A stretch of DNA of 64,000 nt from Botryobacter ruber (GTDB taxonomy: Bacteria > Bacteroidota > Bacteroidia > Cytophagales > Hymenobacteraceae): contig NZ_QCZK02000038.1 of the NCBI RefSeq assembly GCF_003347595.2, forward strand, positions 62,001-126,000, written 5' to 3'. This document shows, piece by piece, positions 9,172 to 17,582 of the stretch (the stretch's first letter is position 1; the number at the start of each line of letters is the position of its first letter). The notes beneath the pieces were generated by a model. The model did no database searches and was not told where the DNA came from. It saw nothing but the letters and a program-made list of their open reading frames with translations. The position numbers and the translations under genes are program-made.

Positions 9172-10110
9172 ATGGAAATAGAAAAAGTAAAATGCCTTAT
9201 TATTGGTTCTGGACCAGCAGGTTACACGGCTGCCATCTACGCGTCCAGGGCTGGTCTTAGTCCTGTACTGTACCAGGGCCTGCAACCCGGCGGGCAACTT
9301 ACCATCACCAACGATGTAGAAAATTATCCCGGTTACCCCGAGGGAATAAACGGGCCGCAGATGATGGAGGACTTTAAGAAGCAGGCGGAGCGTTTCGGAA
9401 CCGACGTGCGCTACGGCATAGCTACTGCCGTTGATTTCTCTTCGCAGCCCCATAAAGTGACGATTGACGAGCAGCAGGTTATCCTGGCTGACTCTGTGAT
9501 CATCTCGACAGGTGCTTCGGCCAAGTGGCTGGGGCTGGAGTCGGAGGCGCGCCTGAACGGCAATGGCGTATCGGCCTGTGCGGTGTGCGACGGGTTCTTT
9601 TACCGGGGCCAGGATGTAGCAATCGTAGGAGCAGGCGATACGGCGGCAGAAGAGGCCACGTACCTGGCGAACCTGTGCCGGAAAGTATACATGATCATCC
9701 GCCGCGACGAGATGCGTGCTTCCCTGATTATGCAGGAGCGGGTGAAGAAGACGCCAAACATCGAGATTGTCTGGAATTCGGTAACAGAAGAAGTGCTGGG
9801 CGAGCAGGCGGTAGAAGGCGTGCGGCTCAAGAACGTGCTTACGAACGAAACGCGCGAAATTCCGGTAACCGGCTTTTTCGTAGCCATCGGGCATCAGCCA
9901 AATTCCGAGATTTTTAAAGAATACCTGAACCTGGACGAGAACGGCTACATCCGGACGATACCTGGTACCTCCAAAACCAATATCGACGGCGTTTTTGCCT
10001 GCGGCGATGTGCAGGACTTTACCTACCGCCAGGCCGTAACAGCAGCTGGAACCGGTTGTATGGCCGCGTTGGACGCCGAGCGTTACCTGGCTTCGCGCGA
10101 TTTGCATTAA
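9172..10110 (+). CDS. trxB: Thioredoxin-disulfide reductase
   Basis: This 312-residue protein starts MEIEKVKCLIIGSGPAGYTAAIYASRA, whose GSGPAG binds FAD. The redox-active pair lies in CAVC at residues 136-139, the same place as in E. coli TrxB. The NADPH-binding GAGDTAAEEA follows near 155, and the C-terminal FAD motif is GVFACGDVQD. It passes electrons from NADPH to thioredoxin in the cytoplasm. The frame is open from 9139, but the residues before MEIEK overlap the promoter element, so 9172 is preferred. It is a single-gene unit flanked by terminators. Confidence 0.97.
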   Translation: MEIEKVKCLIIGSGPAGYTAAIYASRAGLSPVLYQGLQPGGQLTITNDVENYPGYPEGINGPQMMEDFKKQAERFGTDVRYGIATAVDFSSQPHKVTIDEQQVILADSVIISTGASAKWLGLESEARLNGNGVSACAVCDGFFYRGQDVAIVGAGDTAAEEATYLANLCRKVYMIIRRDEMRASLIMQERVKKTPNIEIVWNSVTEEVLGEQAVEGVRLKNVLTNETREIPVTGFFVAIGHQPNSEIFKEYLNLDENGYIRTIPGTSKTNIDGVFACGDVQDFTYRQAVTAAGTGCMAALDAERYLASRDLH

Positions 10111-10142
10111 GGTTGGCAGTAGCTGCTGCTGTTGTTTTCCTG

Positions 10143-10189
10143 CCGCTACAGAAGTTGCTGCAACAGCTTCTGTAGCGGGTTCTTTTTTG
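10143..10189 (+). terminator. Terminator after trxB
   Basis: CCGCTACAGAAG and CTTCTGTAGCGG form a perfect 12-bp stem with a 12-base loop, followed by GTTCTTTTTT. Confidence 0.85.
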
Positions 10190-10223
10190 CGGTAATAAAG
10201 CTTACCGATAGCCAGCTTATGCA

Positions 10224-10256
10224 GGAGCAGAGGCTGTGGTGGCTGGTGCAGCAGAA
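10224..10256 (+). repeat. R1 interspersed repeat, copy 3 (+)
   Basis: GGAGCAGAGGCTGTGGTGGC followed by TGGTGCAGCAGAA is a near-consensus R1 copy downstream of trxB. Confidence 0.75.
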
Positions 10257-10273
10257 CTGAAATTGCCTGATAA

Positions 10274-10302
10274 GGAGCTAAGGGAATGGTGGGTGGTACA
10301 GC
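10274..10302 (+). repeat. R1-like repeat, copy 4 (+), degenerate
   Basis: GGAGCTAAGGGAATGGTGGG followed by TGGTACAGC resembles the CTAAGGGAGTGG sub-type of R1 at 30969. It is close behind copy 3, in direct orientation. Confidence 0.45.
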
Positions 10303-10528
10303 CGATGGAGGATAGCTTCCGTTTCCGGCACATGCTTTGCCTGGCATTCTGCTGTAATTCTGTTGCCAATAGGAACTTACTTTGCCCTGAAATTGGTTTT
10401 TACGAAGCTGACAGTTAAGAAGCTACAGTTGACAGACCAGCCTGAACGGCTCTTTTTTACAATAAAACGGCAGTTTTTGAGTTTATTTTGCAAGCATGTT
10501 TCAAAAAACTCCAACACCGCCCAATTTA

Positions 10529-11578
10529 ATGCGAATGTTAAATTTTAAAGCACCCTTCTTTATTGTACTCTTTTTGCTTTGCAGCCTGTGTGGTGCCGGA
10601 AGTGTGGCAGCCCAGGGCAAAGTGAAAGACCTGTTTAAGGTCAAATCGCCCAAGATACAATATGTCAGGCCCGATACCACCATCCTGATCAAGTATGAGG
10701 AATTTCCGGAGGGGTCTGATGCTGGGAAATCGATCAACTTCAATCCGAAAAAAGAACTTTCTATTGTAAGCGAAGATACAACGGAACTCGACCTGGGAGA
10801 ACAGCATATTGTGGAAGTGTCGGAAGAGATGCTGGTAGACTCCTCCTGGATCAGGATTGCCGGTTACTATGCCATCTGGGACACACGCAACATCAATCCC
10901 TACCGCATGGATGCCCGCCAGCTAAAAGATACGGTAGATATTACGCTTTACGATAAACTTGCCAACCGCGACTACAACATGCCCCTGGAGAAGACGCCGG
11001 TTACGAGCCATTTCGGGCACCGGGGCTCCCGCTGGCACTACGGCACAGATATAGACCTGGATACCGGCGATTCTATTTATGCAGCCTTCGATGGCGTAGT
11101 CCGGATAAACAAGTGGGACGGCGGCGGCTATGGGAATTATATTGTCGTGCGCCACTACAATGGCCTGGAAACCCTGTACGGGCACATGAGCAAAGCCATT
11201 GCCCAGCCCGGGCAATTTGTAAAGGCAGGCGAACTACTGGGCCTGGGCGGCAGCACTGGCCGCAGCACAGGCCCGCACCTGCACTACGAGGTGCGGTTTA
11301 TGGGCAACCCCCTGGACCCCGAGCTTATCTACGATTTCCCGGACTACCTGCTGAAAGGGGAGAATTTCCAGATTACGGCGGCGGTGTTTAATTACTACAA
11401 CCGGGCAAAGGGCAGCTCCTCCGGCGGACGCAGGACGATGTACCACAGCATCAGGAGCGGCGATACCTTATCGGGTATTGCCAAAAGATATGGTGTTTCC
11501 GTTAGCCAGATTACAAAATTAAACGGTATAAGTGCACGCACCACCCTGCGGGTGGGCCGAAAACTAAGAATTAAATAA
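10529..11578 (+). CDS. M23 family metallopeptidase with C-terminal LysM domain
   Basis: With a start at 10529 the protein has 349 residues. The N-terminus FKAPFFIVLFLLCSLCGAGSVAAQG is a signal peptide, so it is exported. The peptidase M23 domain spans roughly residues 165-275. Its zinc and catalytic motifs are HFGHRGSRWHYGTDIDL, a later YGHMS, and GPHLHYEVR. The C-terminal 45 residues are a LysM peptidoglycan-binding domain (SGDTLSGIAKRYGVSVSQI). It likely cuts peptidoglycan cross-bridges in the periplasm. The frame is also open from an ATG at 10496 (11 more residues). bshB1 follows 8 bases later. Confidence 0.92.
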   Translation: MRMLNFKAPFFIVLFLLCSLCGAGSVAAQGKVKDLFKVKSPKIQYVRPDTTILIKYEEFPEGSDAGKSINFNPKKELSIVSEDTTELDLGEQHIVEVSEEMLVDSSWIRIAGYYAIWDTRNINPYRMDARQLKDTVDITLYDKLANRDYNMPLEKTPVTSHFGHRGSRWHYGTDIDLDTGDSIYAAFDGVVRINKWDGGGYGNYIVVRHYNGLETLYGHMSKAIAQPGQFVKAGELLGLGGSTGRSTGPHLHYEVRFMGNPLDPELIYDFPDYLLKGENFQITAAVFNYYNRAKGSSSGGRRTMYHSIRSGDTLSGIAKRYGVSVSQITKLNGISARTTLRVGRKLRIK

Positions 11579-11586
11579 ACGATTTC

Positions 11587-12306
11587 ATGAAACTGGATAT
11601 ACTTGCATTTGCCTCGCACCCCGACGACATAGAACTAGGCTGTGCCGGCACCATCATTGCCCATGTAGAAGCAGGAAAGCAGGTGGGCATTGTTGACCTG
11701 ACAAGAGGAGAACTGGGCACCAGAGGTACACCGGAACTACGACTGGCCGAGGCCGAAGATGCAGCCCGCGTGCTGGGGATCGCAGTACGGGATAACCTGG
11801 GGTTTGCCGACGGCTTTTTTGCCAACGACAAAGAACACCAGCTGCAGGTTGTCCGGAAGATACGGCAGTACAGACCGGAAATAGTCATAGCAAATGCTGT
11901 GCATGACCGCCACCCGGACCATGGGAGAGGTTCCCTGGTTGTATCGGAAGCTTGTTTCTTTGCCGGACTTAAAAAAATAGAAACAGTAGGAGAGGACTGG
12001 AAAGCGCAACAGCCCTGGCGTCCGAAAGTCGTGTATCATTACATACAGGACCGCCTGATTACCCCGGATATTGTAGTGGACGTAACCCCGTATTGGGAGC
12101 GCAAGATGGAAAGCATACGTGCTTTTCGCTCGCAGTTCTATAACCCCGATGATTCGTCGCCGAATACCTATATCTCGTCGCCTGAGTTCTTAAAGTTTGT
12201 GGAGGCACGGGCGCTGGAACTTGGCCATTCGATAGGCGTGACCTACGGCGAAGGCTTTACCAAAGAGCGCCATATTGGCGTACGTAGCTTTTTCGACCTG
12301 CTTTAG
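11587..12306 (+). CDS. bshB1: Bacillithiol biosynthesis deacetylase BshB1
   Basis: This 239-residue protein belongs to the PIG-L/LmbE zinc deacetylases. The first metal motif is ASHPDDIELGC and the second is HDRHPDHGRG. The segment LTRGELGTRGTPELRLAEAEDAARVLGI is typical of BshB1. BshB1 removes the acetyl group from GlcNAc-malate, the second step of bacillithiol synthesis; bacillithiol is the low-molecular-weight thiol of many Firmicutes and Bacteroidota. bshA and bshC are not in the window. It is probably co-transcribed with the M23 peptidase gene and ends at a strong terminator. Confidence 0.95.
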   Translation: MKLDILAFASHPDDIELGCAGTIIAHVEAGKQVGIVDLTRGELGTRGTPELRLAEAEDAARVLGIAVRDNLGFADGFFANDKEHQLQVVRKIRQYRPEIVIANAVHDRHPDHGRGSLVVSEACFFAGLKKIETVGEDWKAQQPWRPKVVYHYIQDRLITPDIVVDVTPYWERKMESIRAFRSQFYNPDDSSPNTYISSPEFLKFVEARALELGHSIGVTYGEGFTKERHIGVRSFFDLL

Positions 12307-12328
12307 GCGGCTATATAATAACAAAAAA

Positions 12329-12377
12329 AGCCAAAGAGGCTGTTCCGACTCATCGGGGCAGCCTCTTTGGCTTTTTG
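12329..12377 (+). terminator. Terminator after bshB1
   Basis: AGCCAAAGAGGCTG and CAGCCTCTTTGGCT form a perfect 14-bp stem followed by TTTTTG. The A run on the 5' side could make it work on both strands. Confidence 0.9.
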
Positions 12378-12423
12378 AACAGCGAAGTTTATGCTACTAA
12401 CCCACAAAAAGGCAGCTGTTTGC

Positions 12424-12457
12424 GGGGAGCAGTGGCTGTGGTGGCTGGTGCAGCAAA
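12424..12457 (+). repeat. R1 interspersed repeat, copy 5 (+)
   Basis: GGGGAGCAGTGGCTGTGGTG followed by GCTGGTGCAGCAAA is a near-consensus R1. It faces copy 6. Confidence 0.75.
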
Positions 12458-12481
12458 CCTAAAACCCCTCCAAAAGCATTA

Positions 12482-12512
12482 CTGCTGCTGCCACCATTGC
12501 CTTAGCTGCTTC
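12482..12512 (-). repeat. R1 interspersed repeat, copy 6 (-)
   Basis: On the minus strand it reads GAAGCAGCTAAGGCAATGGT then GGCAGCAGCAG. It is the inverted partner of copy 5, 24 bases away. Confidence 0.65.
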
Positions 12513-12758
12513 TTCAGGGCCCGATTACAGCTTTTACCTGTCCCCGTTTCAAAAATTAAAAATGCGTTTTCAGGCGATATTTGGTAATAATTTAAAATAA
12601 GGAGAAAAATTTTAAAAATATTTTATCTAAAGAGGTGGTTTGTTGTTAAAAAGTAAAATACAATTTCTTTATTTGAATGTATCATGATACGTAAAGGGGT
12701 GGCCTTTTTTCCGGATATACCCTCAAAATAGTGAATATTTTCAGAGCATTTCCCACGA

Positions 12759-12766
12759 TAATTTTG
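12759..12766 (+). promoter_or_regulatory. Possible -7 element TAATTTTG for the subtilase gene
   Basis: The match to TAnnTTTG is exact but lies 170 bases upstream of the start codon. It would imply a long 5' untranslated leader. Confidence 0.35.
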
Positions 12767-12935
12767 AAGTAGCTTGCTGGCTGATGGCTTGCTCATCGGA
12801 ACTAATAGACGTTCCGGATTGGTTATATACCTGACTGACAGCTAAAATGAAAGTCAGCCAAAAAAGAAATTACTTTAAGAATTATATAAAGGAATAGCTT
12901 TTAAGATTAAGAAGTTTTCAACTTAAACAAATACT

Positions 12936-14177
12936 ATGAAAAAGTTCACATTCGGAAAAGCACTCTCTCTTACTGCTCTCGCTTCAGCCATGGTACTTTC
13001 CAGCTGCCAGAAAGAAGAGTTGATGGAGCAACAGTTTGCTGCCCCAACCGATGTTCAGCAGACTTCCGGCACAAGCGGACAGGCTATTGAAGGACAGTAC
13101 ATCGTGGTATTCCAGGATGGTTCTACCAACAGCATCTCGGCCATGGGCGAAGCTACTACCCGCCAGTCGGTGCTGGCACAGTCAGGCATTGAATCTGGTG
13201 CTGTGAAAGAGACTTTCCAGGGAGCTGTAAAGGGTTTTGCTGCCCGCCTGACGGCCGACCAGCTCCAGGAGCTGCGTAATAACCCGGAAGTGGCTTACGT
13301 AGAGCAGGACAAGATCATCAACATTGACAGAGGCATCACTTCCTCTAACACCACTGCTTCGGCAGAAGGATCGATCACCGCGCAAGGTACAGTAGGTACC
13401 ATTACGCCAATGTCTGGAGAGATAGTTCCCTGGAACATCCAGCGCGTAGGCTACGGCGACGGACGCGGAAAGACAGTATGGATCATCGACTCTGGTGTGG
13501 ATACAGACCACCCGGACCTGACAGTAGACAGATCCAGAAGTAAGTCTTTTGTGAGCGGTACAACCTCTATAGAAGATGGCTATGGCCACGGAACAACGGT
13601 AGCCGGTATCATTGCTGCTAAAAACAACGGCAGAGGCATGATCGGTGTGGCTTCAGGTGCTACAGTAGTTGCCCTGCGCGTGTTCAACGATTCAGGAGCC
13701 GGTACGCTGTCAAGCGCTATCTCTGCAGTGAGCCACGTGAACATGAATGCCAAAGCTGGTGATGTGGTGAACATGAGCATCGGTAGCGGTATCTCTTCTA
13801 CCCTGGATTACCTGGTAAAGAGTGCAGCCTCTAAAGGCATAAAGTTTGCCATTGCAGCCGGTAACAGTGCTGTGGATTGTGCTTCTACTTCTCCTGCCCG
13901 ACTGAACGCTCCTGGTGTGTACACCGTGTCAGCTATGGACAGCTACGGCAGGCTGTGGAGCAGATCGAACTATGGTTTATCTGTAGACTTCTCTGCCCCG
14001 GGTGTGAACGTAACGACTACTACCAAAGGTGGTTCAATCGGAAGCGGCGCCTACGGTACTTCCTTTGCCGCCCCGCACGTAGCTGGTATCCTGTTGCTGA
14101 AAGGCACTGTAGTAGCGAAAGGAACGATCACCGGCGATAAAGATTCTAAAGCTGATCCCATCGCTTCTCTTAACTAA
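12936..14177 (+). CDS. S8 family serine peptidase (subtilisin-like), predicted lipoprotein
   Basis: This 413-residue protein starts with a lipoprotein signal whose lipobox is VLSSC (Cys24). An inhibitor I9-type propeptide covers about residues 53-127 (GQYIVVFQDGS to VAYVEQD). The S8 catalytic domain follows with Asp185 (IIDSGVDTDHPDL), His218 (GYGHGTTVAGIIA) and Ser376 (GTSFAAPHVAG), so the triad is intact. It is expected to be anchored to a membrane or the cell surface and to digest proteins after removing its propeptide. It has no C-terminal secretion (T9SS) domain. It is single, and its terminator is shared with the convergent accC. Confidence 0.94.
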   Translation: MKKFTFGKALSLTALASAMVLSSCQKEELMEQQFAAPTDVQQTSGTSGQAIEGQYIVVFQDGSTNSISAMGEATTRQSVLAQSGIESGAVKETFQGAVKGFAARLTADQLQELRNNPEVAYVEQDKIINIDRGITSSNTTASAEGSITAQGTVGTITPMSGEIVPWNIQRVGYGDGRGKTVWIIDSGVDTDHPDLTVDRSRSKSFVSGTTSIEDGYGHGTTVAGIIAAKNNGRGMIGVASGATVVALRVFNDSGAGTLSSAISAVSHVNMNAKAGDVVNMSIGSGISSTLDYLVKSAASKGIKFAIAAGNSAVDCASTSPARLNAPGVYTVSAMDSYGRLWSRSNYGLSVDFSAPGVNVTTTTKGGSIGSGAYGTSFAAPHVAGILLLKGTVVAKGTITGDKDSKADPIASLN

Positions 14178-14196
14178 GAATTCATAGCTTGAATTA

Positions 14197-14240
14197 TAAC
14201 GCAACAAAGGCCGCCCGTTTGGGTGGCCTTTGTTGCGTTA
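14197..14240. terminator. Bidirectional terminator between the subtilase gene and accC
   Basis: TAACGCAACAAAGGCC and GGCCTTTGTTGCGTTA are exact 16-bp complements with a 12-base loop. The two genes converge on it. The flanking A/T runs are short. Confidence 0.75.
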
Positions 14241-14253
14241 TGGAAAGTACGGA

Positions 14254-15753
14254 TCAGGAGAGCCTGTTCTTGCGCCAGTTGGAAGCAGCGGGGCCGTCGG
14301 GAGCTTGTTCCGGTTTGGAAGAAGCGGTGTGCTGAAAAAGCAGCGTAGCAGCCAAAACGGCGGCAATTGACTCTGTGTCTTCATCTGCTGCCTCTTCTAA
14401 CAATTCCGGCCTGAAATACCGGTCAATAAAGTGAGTGTCAAAGTTACCGGAAACAAAAGCCTCATGCTGCAGAACAAACTTTCCGAAGGGCAGCGTGGTT
14501 TCTATGCCGGTAATCTGGTATTCTTCAATAGCCCGCAACATTTTAGAGATGGCTTCGGTACGGTCTTTCCCAAAGGTAACCAGTTTGGCAATCATCGGGT
14601 CGTAATAAACCGGGATTTCCATGCCCTGCTCAAAGCCATCGTCTACGCGCACGCCCAGGCCCTGCGGGCGTTTGTAGGTTGCCAGTCGGCCGATGTCAGG
14701 TAAAAAATTGTTGGCAGGATCTTCGGCATACACGCGCAGTTCCAGGGCATGGCCGTTTAGCTGCAGCTCTTCCTGCGTAAAAGGGAGCGCGTTGCCTTCC
14801 GCAATGTGAATCTGCTCCTTCACCAGATCCAGCCCTGTTATCTGCTCCGTTACCGGATGCTCCACCTGCAGGCGCGTGTTCATTTCCAGGAAGTAAAAAT
14901 TCATGTGCTCGTCCAGCAGAAACTCTACCGTACCGGCCCCCACATAATTGCAGGCCTTGGCCACGTTAACGGCACAAAGGCCCATTTCGTCGCGGAGGGC
15001 AGGGGTGAGCACAGCGGAGGGGGCTTCTTCGATAACTTTCTGGTGCCTGCGCTGGATCGAACATTCGCGCTCGAACAGGTGCACAATGTTGCCGTGGGTA
15101 TCGCCCAGCACCTGGATTTCGATGTGGCGCGGTGAACCGATGTATTTTTCGATAAACACAGCGCCATCGCCAAAGGCAGAGGTCGCCTCACTGACAGCCA
15201 TGCGCATCTGCTCTTCAAAATGATCGGTACCTTCTACAATGCGCATGCCTTTGCCGCCGCCGCCTGCACTGGCTTTTATCAGGATCGGAAAGCCCACCTG
15301 TTTTGCCACCTGCTTGGCAGCTTCCACATCGGTAATGGCCTCTTCGGTGCCGGGTACCATAGGAATGTTATATCTGGCTACAGCAGCCTTTGCTGCGAGT
15401 TTACTGCCCATCAGCTCAATGGCTTCGGGCGAAGGACCAATAAAGATCAGGCCTGCTTCCTGTACTTTCCGGGCAAACGCAGCGTTCTCCGAAAGGAAAC
15501 CGTAGCCCGGATGAATGGCGTCGACCTGCAACTGCTTGCACGCAGCGATAATGACATCACCCCGCAGGTAAGAGTCGGCCGATTTGGGGCCACCTACACA
15601 CACTGCCTCGTCGGCATAGCGAACATGCAGGGCGTTACGGTCTGCTTCGCTGTAAACCGCTACCGTGCGGATTCCCATTTCTTTTGCCGATCGCATAACC
15701 CGCAGGGCAATTTCCCCCCGGTTTGCGACCAGAATTTTATTTATTTTTCTCAT
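14254..15753 (-). CDS. accC: Biotin carboxylase subunit of an acyl-CoA carboxylase
   Basis: This 499-residue protein starts MRKINKILVANRGEIALRV. It has the biotin carboxylase N domain, the ATP-grasp domain with the glycine-rich loop KASAGGGGKGMRIV, and the C-terminal domain with EMNTRLQVEHPVTE. It carboxylates biotin with ATP and bicarbonate. It is about 50 residues longer than classical AccC and has no accB beside it. The partner could therefore be an acetyl-, propionyl- or methylcrotonyl-CoA carboxylase. It has no biotinyl domain of its own. The ATG at 15753 is chosen over 15780 because of the -7 element just upstream. Confidence 0.9.
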   Translation of the reverse strand: MRKINKILVANRGEIALRVMRSAKEMGIRTVAVYSEADRNALHVRYADEAVCVGGPKSADSYLRGDVIIAACKQLQVDAIHPGYGFLSENAAFARKVQEAGLIFIGPSPEAIELMGSKLAAKAAVARYNIPMVPGTEEAITDVEAAKQVAKQVGFPILIKASAGGGGKGMRIVEGTDHFEEQMRMAVSEATSAFGDGAVFIEKYIGSPRHIEIQVLGDTHGNIVHLFERECSIQRRHQKVIEEAPSAVLTPALRDEMGLCAVNVAKACNYVGAGTVEFLLDEHMNFYFLEMNTRLQVEHPVTEQITGLDLVKEQIHIAEGNALPFTQEELQLNGHALELRVYAEDPANNFLPDIGRLATYKRPQGLGVRVDDGFEQGMEIPVYYDPMIAKLVTFGKDRTEAISKMLRAIEEYQITGIETTLPFGKFVLQHEAFVSGNFDTHFIDRYFRPELLEEAADEDTESIAAVLAATLLFQHTASSKPEQAPDGPAASNWRKNRLS

Positions 15754-15777
15754 GCAGGAGCGGCGGTTTATTTCTTT

Positions 15778-15785
15778 CAAATAAA
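15778..15785 (-). promoter_or_regulatory. Probable -7 element for accC
   Basis: Minus-strand TTTATTTG differs from TAnnTTTG at one base and sits 25 bases before the accC ATG. Confidence 0.45.
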
Positions 15786-15870
15786 GTGTTTTGCGCTTAA
15801 ACTTAAAAGCAGTAGTTAAAAAAGCTGCTTATCAAACTTTTATAAAATTGCTTATCATACATTAAAAATA

Positions 15871-15878
15871 TAAATTTG
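15871..15878 (+). promoter_or_regulatory. -7 element TAAATTTG for the serine palmitoyltransferase-like gene
   Basis: This is an exact TAnnTTTG match. TTG at 15848-15850 lies 20 bases upstream and could be the -33 part. The leader would be about 85 bases. Confidence 0.6.
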
Positions 15879-15968
15879 CAGCGCATTAAAGTAAAATTTT
15901 ATTAGAGCGCTAAAAAAAGCGAGCCCTATAAACAGAAATCATCTCGAGAACTTAATTTATTACACACG

Positions 15969-17207
15969 GTGGATTTATTTGAAAAGTTGTTGACCAACAG
16001 AGGTCCTTTGGGAAGCCACTCACATTATGCGCATGGCTATTTTACATTTCCGAAACTTGAAGGGGAAATTGCCCCGCGCATGAAGTTCAGAGGAAAGGAA
16101 GTGCTGACATGGAGCCTTAACAACTACCTGGGGCTGGCCAACCACCCGGAGGTACGCAGAGTTGATGCGGAGGCTGCTGCTGAGTGGGGCATGGCCACAC
16201 CAATGGGCGCGCGTATCATGTCGGGCAACTCTAACTTGCACGAGAAACTCGAGTCGGAACTGGCCGATTTCGTGCAGAAACCGGATGCGATGCTGCTTAA
16301 CTTTGGCTACCAGGGAGTAGTTTCGATCATCGATGCGCTGGTTGACCGCCACGATGTGATTGTATACGATGCCGAGTCGCATGCCTGCATTATCGACGGC
16401 GTTCGCCTGCACCAGGGCAAGCGTTTTGTGTATGCCCACAACGACATGGACAACCTGAAAAAGCAGCTCGACCGTGCCAAGCGCTGGACAGAAAATACAG
16501 GCGGTGCCATCTTAGTGATAACCGAAGGTGTGTTCGGTATGTCCGGTAACCTGGGCAAACTGGATGAAGTGGTGGCCCTGAAAGAGCAGTATGATTTCAG
16601 ATTGTTTGTTGACGATGCACACGGCTTCGGAACCATGGGTACAACCGGTGCCGGAACCGGAGAGCACCTGGGCGTGCAGGACGGCATTGATATTTACTTT
16701 TCTACCTTCGCCAAGTCGATGGCCAGTATCGGGGCCTTTGTCGCTTCTAACGAGCAGGTGGTAGAATACCTGCGCTACAACATGCGTTCCCAGATTTTTG
16801 CTAAATCGCTTCCTATGCCGCTGGTGGTAGGAGCCTTAAAGCGCCTGGAACTGCTGCGTACACAGCCTGAACTGAAAGACAAGCTTTGGGAAGTGGTAGG
16901 CGCCCTGCAAAGCGGCCTGCGTGAAAAAGGCTTTAACATTGGTACTACAACCTCGCCGGTTACACCTGTATTCCTGAACGGACAGATTCCGGATGCCACC
17001 CAGCTTACCCTGGACCTGCGCGAAAACTATAGCATCTTCTGTTCCATTGTAGTGTACCCGGTAGTGCCGAAGGACGTGATCATGCTTCGCCTTATCCCGA
17101 CAGCGGCACATACGCTGGCAGATGTGGAGGAGACCATTGCAGCCTTCGAAAAAATTGCATCCAAACTGGACAAAGGTTTATACTCGAAGTCGCAAGTTCC
17201 TGCTTAA
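15969..17207 (+). CDS. Alpha-oxoamine synthase, probably serine palmitoyltransferase
   Basis: This 412-residue PLP enzyme starts at a GTG (no in-frame ATG near). The frame begins MDLFEKLLTNRGPLGSHSHY. The family motifs are NNYLGLANHPEV, the DDAHGFGTMG aspartate region, and the Schiff-base Lys249 in STFAKSMASIG. Alpha-oxoamine synthases join an amino acid to an acyl-CoA with loss of CO2. In Bacteroidota the close relatives of this form make 3-ketosphinganine for sphingolipids. KBL or BioF activity is the alternative. It is transcribed away from accC with its own promoter. Confidence 0.82.
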   Translation: MDLFEKLLTNRGPLGSHSHYAHGYFTFPKLEGEIAPRMKFRGKEVLTWSLNNYLGLANHPEVRRVDAEAAAEWGMATPMGARIMSGNSNLHEKLESELADFVQKPDAMLLNFGYQGVVSIIDALVDRHDVIVYDAESHACIIDGVRLHQGKRFVYAHNDMDNLKKQLDRAKRWTENTGGAILVITEGVFGMSGNLGKLDEVVALKEQYDFRLFVDDAHGFGTMGTTGAGTGEHLGVQDGIDIYFSTFAKSMASIGAFVASNEQVVEYLRYNMRSQIFAKSLPMPLVVGALKRLELLRTQPELKDKLWEVVGALQSGLREKGFNIGTTTSPVTPVFLNGQIPDATQLTLDLRENYSIFCSIVVYPVVPKDVIMLRLIPTAAHTLADVEETIAAFEKIASKLDKGLYSKSQVPA

Positions 17208-17312
17208 CGCGTCGTAAAGGGCTATATTAAAAAATAGTAATTTTTGGTTGTTATAATATAATTTGTATATTGGAGCGGCAAAACCAATTGTTTAACTATA
17301 ATAATAGCTCTG

Positions 17313-17498
17313 ATGAACAACAACTTTAGTAAACTGAAGGACTTAGTGATGTCGCTGGAATCTGACTTCGAAAAGTTCTACGACAAGAAAAATGCAGCTG
17401 CTGGTACACGTGTACGTAAAGGCATGCAGGATCTGAAAAACATGGCACAGGATATCCGTAAGGAAGTTCAGGACATGAAAAACAGCGAAGCAAAGTAA
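17313..17498 (+). CDS. Histone H1-like (Hc1 family) small protein
   Basis: This 61-residue protein runs from MNNNFSKLKDLVMSLESDFEK to a Lys-rich helix (KKNAAAGTRVRKGMQDLKN and more). It matches the short histone H1-like proteins conserved in Bacteroidota. They are named for similarity to the chlamydial Hc1 N-terminus, and their DNA-binding role is inferred rather than proven for most. It should be one long amphipathic helix pair. A very strong hairpin follows the stop codon. Confidence 0.85.
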   Translation: MNNNFSKLKDLVMSLESDFEKFYDKKNAAAGTRVRKGMQDLKNMAQDIRKEVQDMKNSEAK

Positions 17499-17513
17499 TT
17501 TACACGCTTCGGC

Positions 17514-17573
17514 AACGCATTAAAACAAAAGAGGGTAGCTTTTTCAAGCTACCCTCTTTTGTTTTAATGCGTT
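17514..17573. terminator. Bidirectional terminator with a perfect 27-bp stem
   Basis: Arms 17514-17540 and 17547-17573 are exact complements with a 6-base loop TTTTCA. The stem contains an AAAACAAAAG/CTTTTGTTTT stretch, which gives a T run on either strand. It serves the converging histone-like and tyrS genes. Confidence 0.9.
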
Positions 17574-17582
17574 GATTATTAA

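Larger units (their letters stand above)
10111..10495. other. Intergenic region with a terminator and R1 repeats
   Basis: Besides the trxB terminator, the gap holds one good R1 copy (10224-10256) and a degenerate one (10274-10302). The rest shows no gene or clear site apart from a weak -7-like TTATTTTG near 10486 ahead of the M23 peptidase gene. Confidence 0.6.
12378..12935. other. Intergenic region: R1 inverted pair plus AT-rich leader
   Basis: Two facing R1 copies sit at 12424-12457 (+) and 12482-12512 (-). From about 12590 the DNA becomes very AT-rich. A perfect -7 element TAATTTTG lies at 12759-12766, 170 bases before the subtilase start, so the subtilase may have a long leader. No gene is supported; the 70-codon open frame at 12375 is made mostly of repeat. 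Confidence 0.6.

Noticed and set aside
12375..12587. 70-codon open frame containing AVAVVAGAA
   Set aside because: The frame is made of R1 repeat and terminator sequence, and the peptide is what R1 reads as in that frame.
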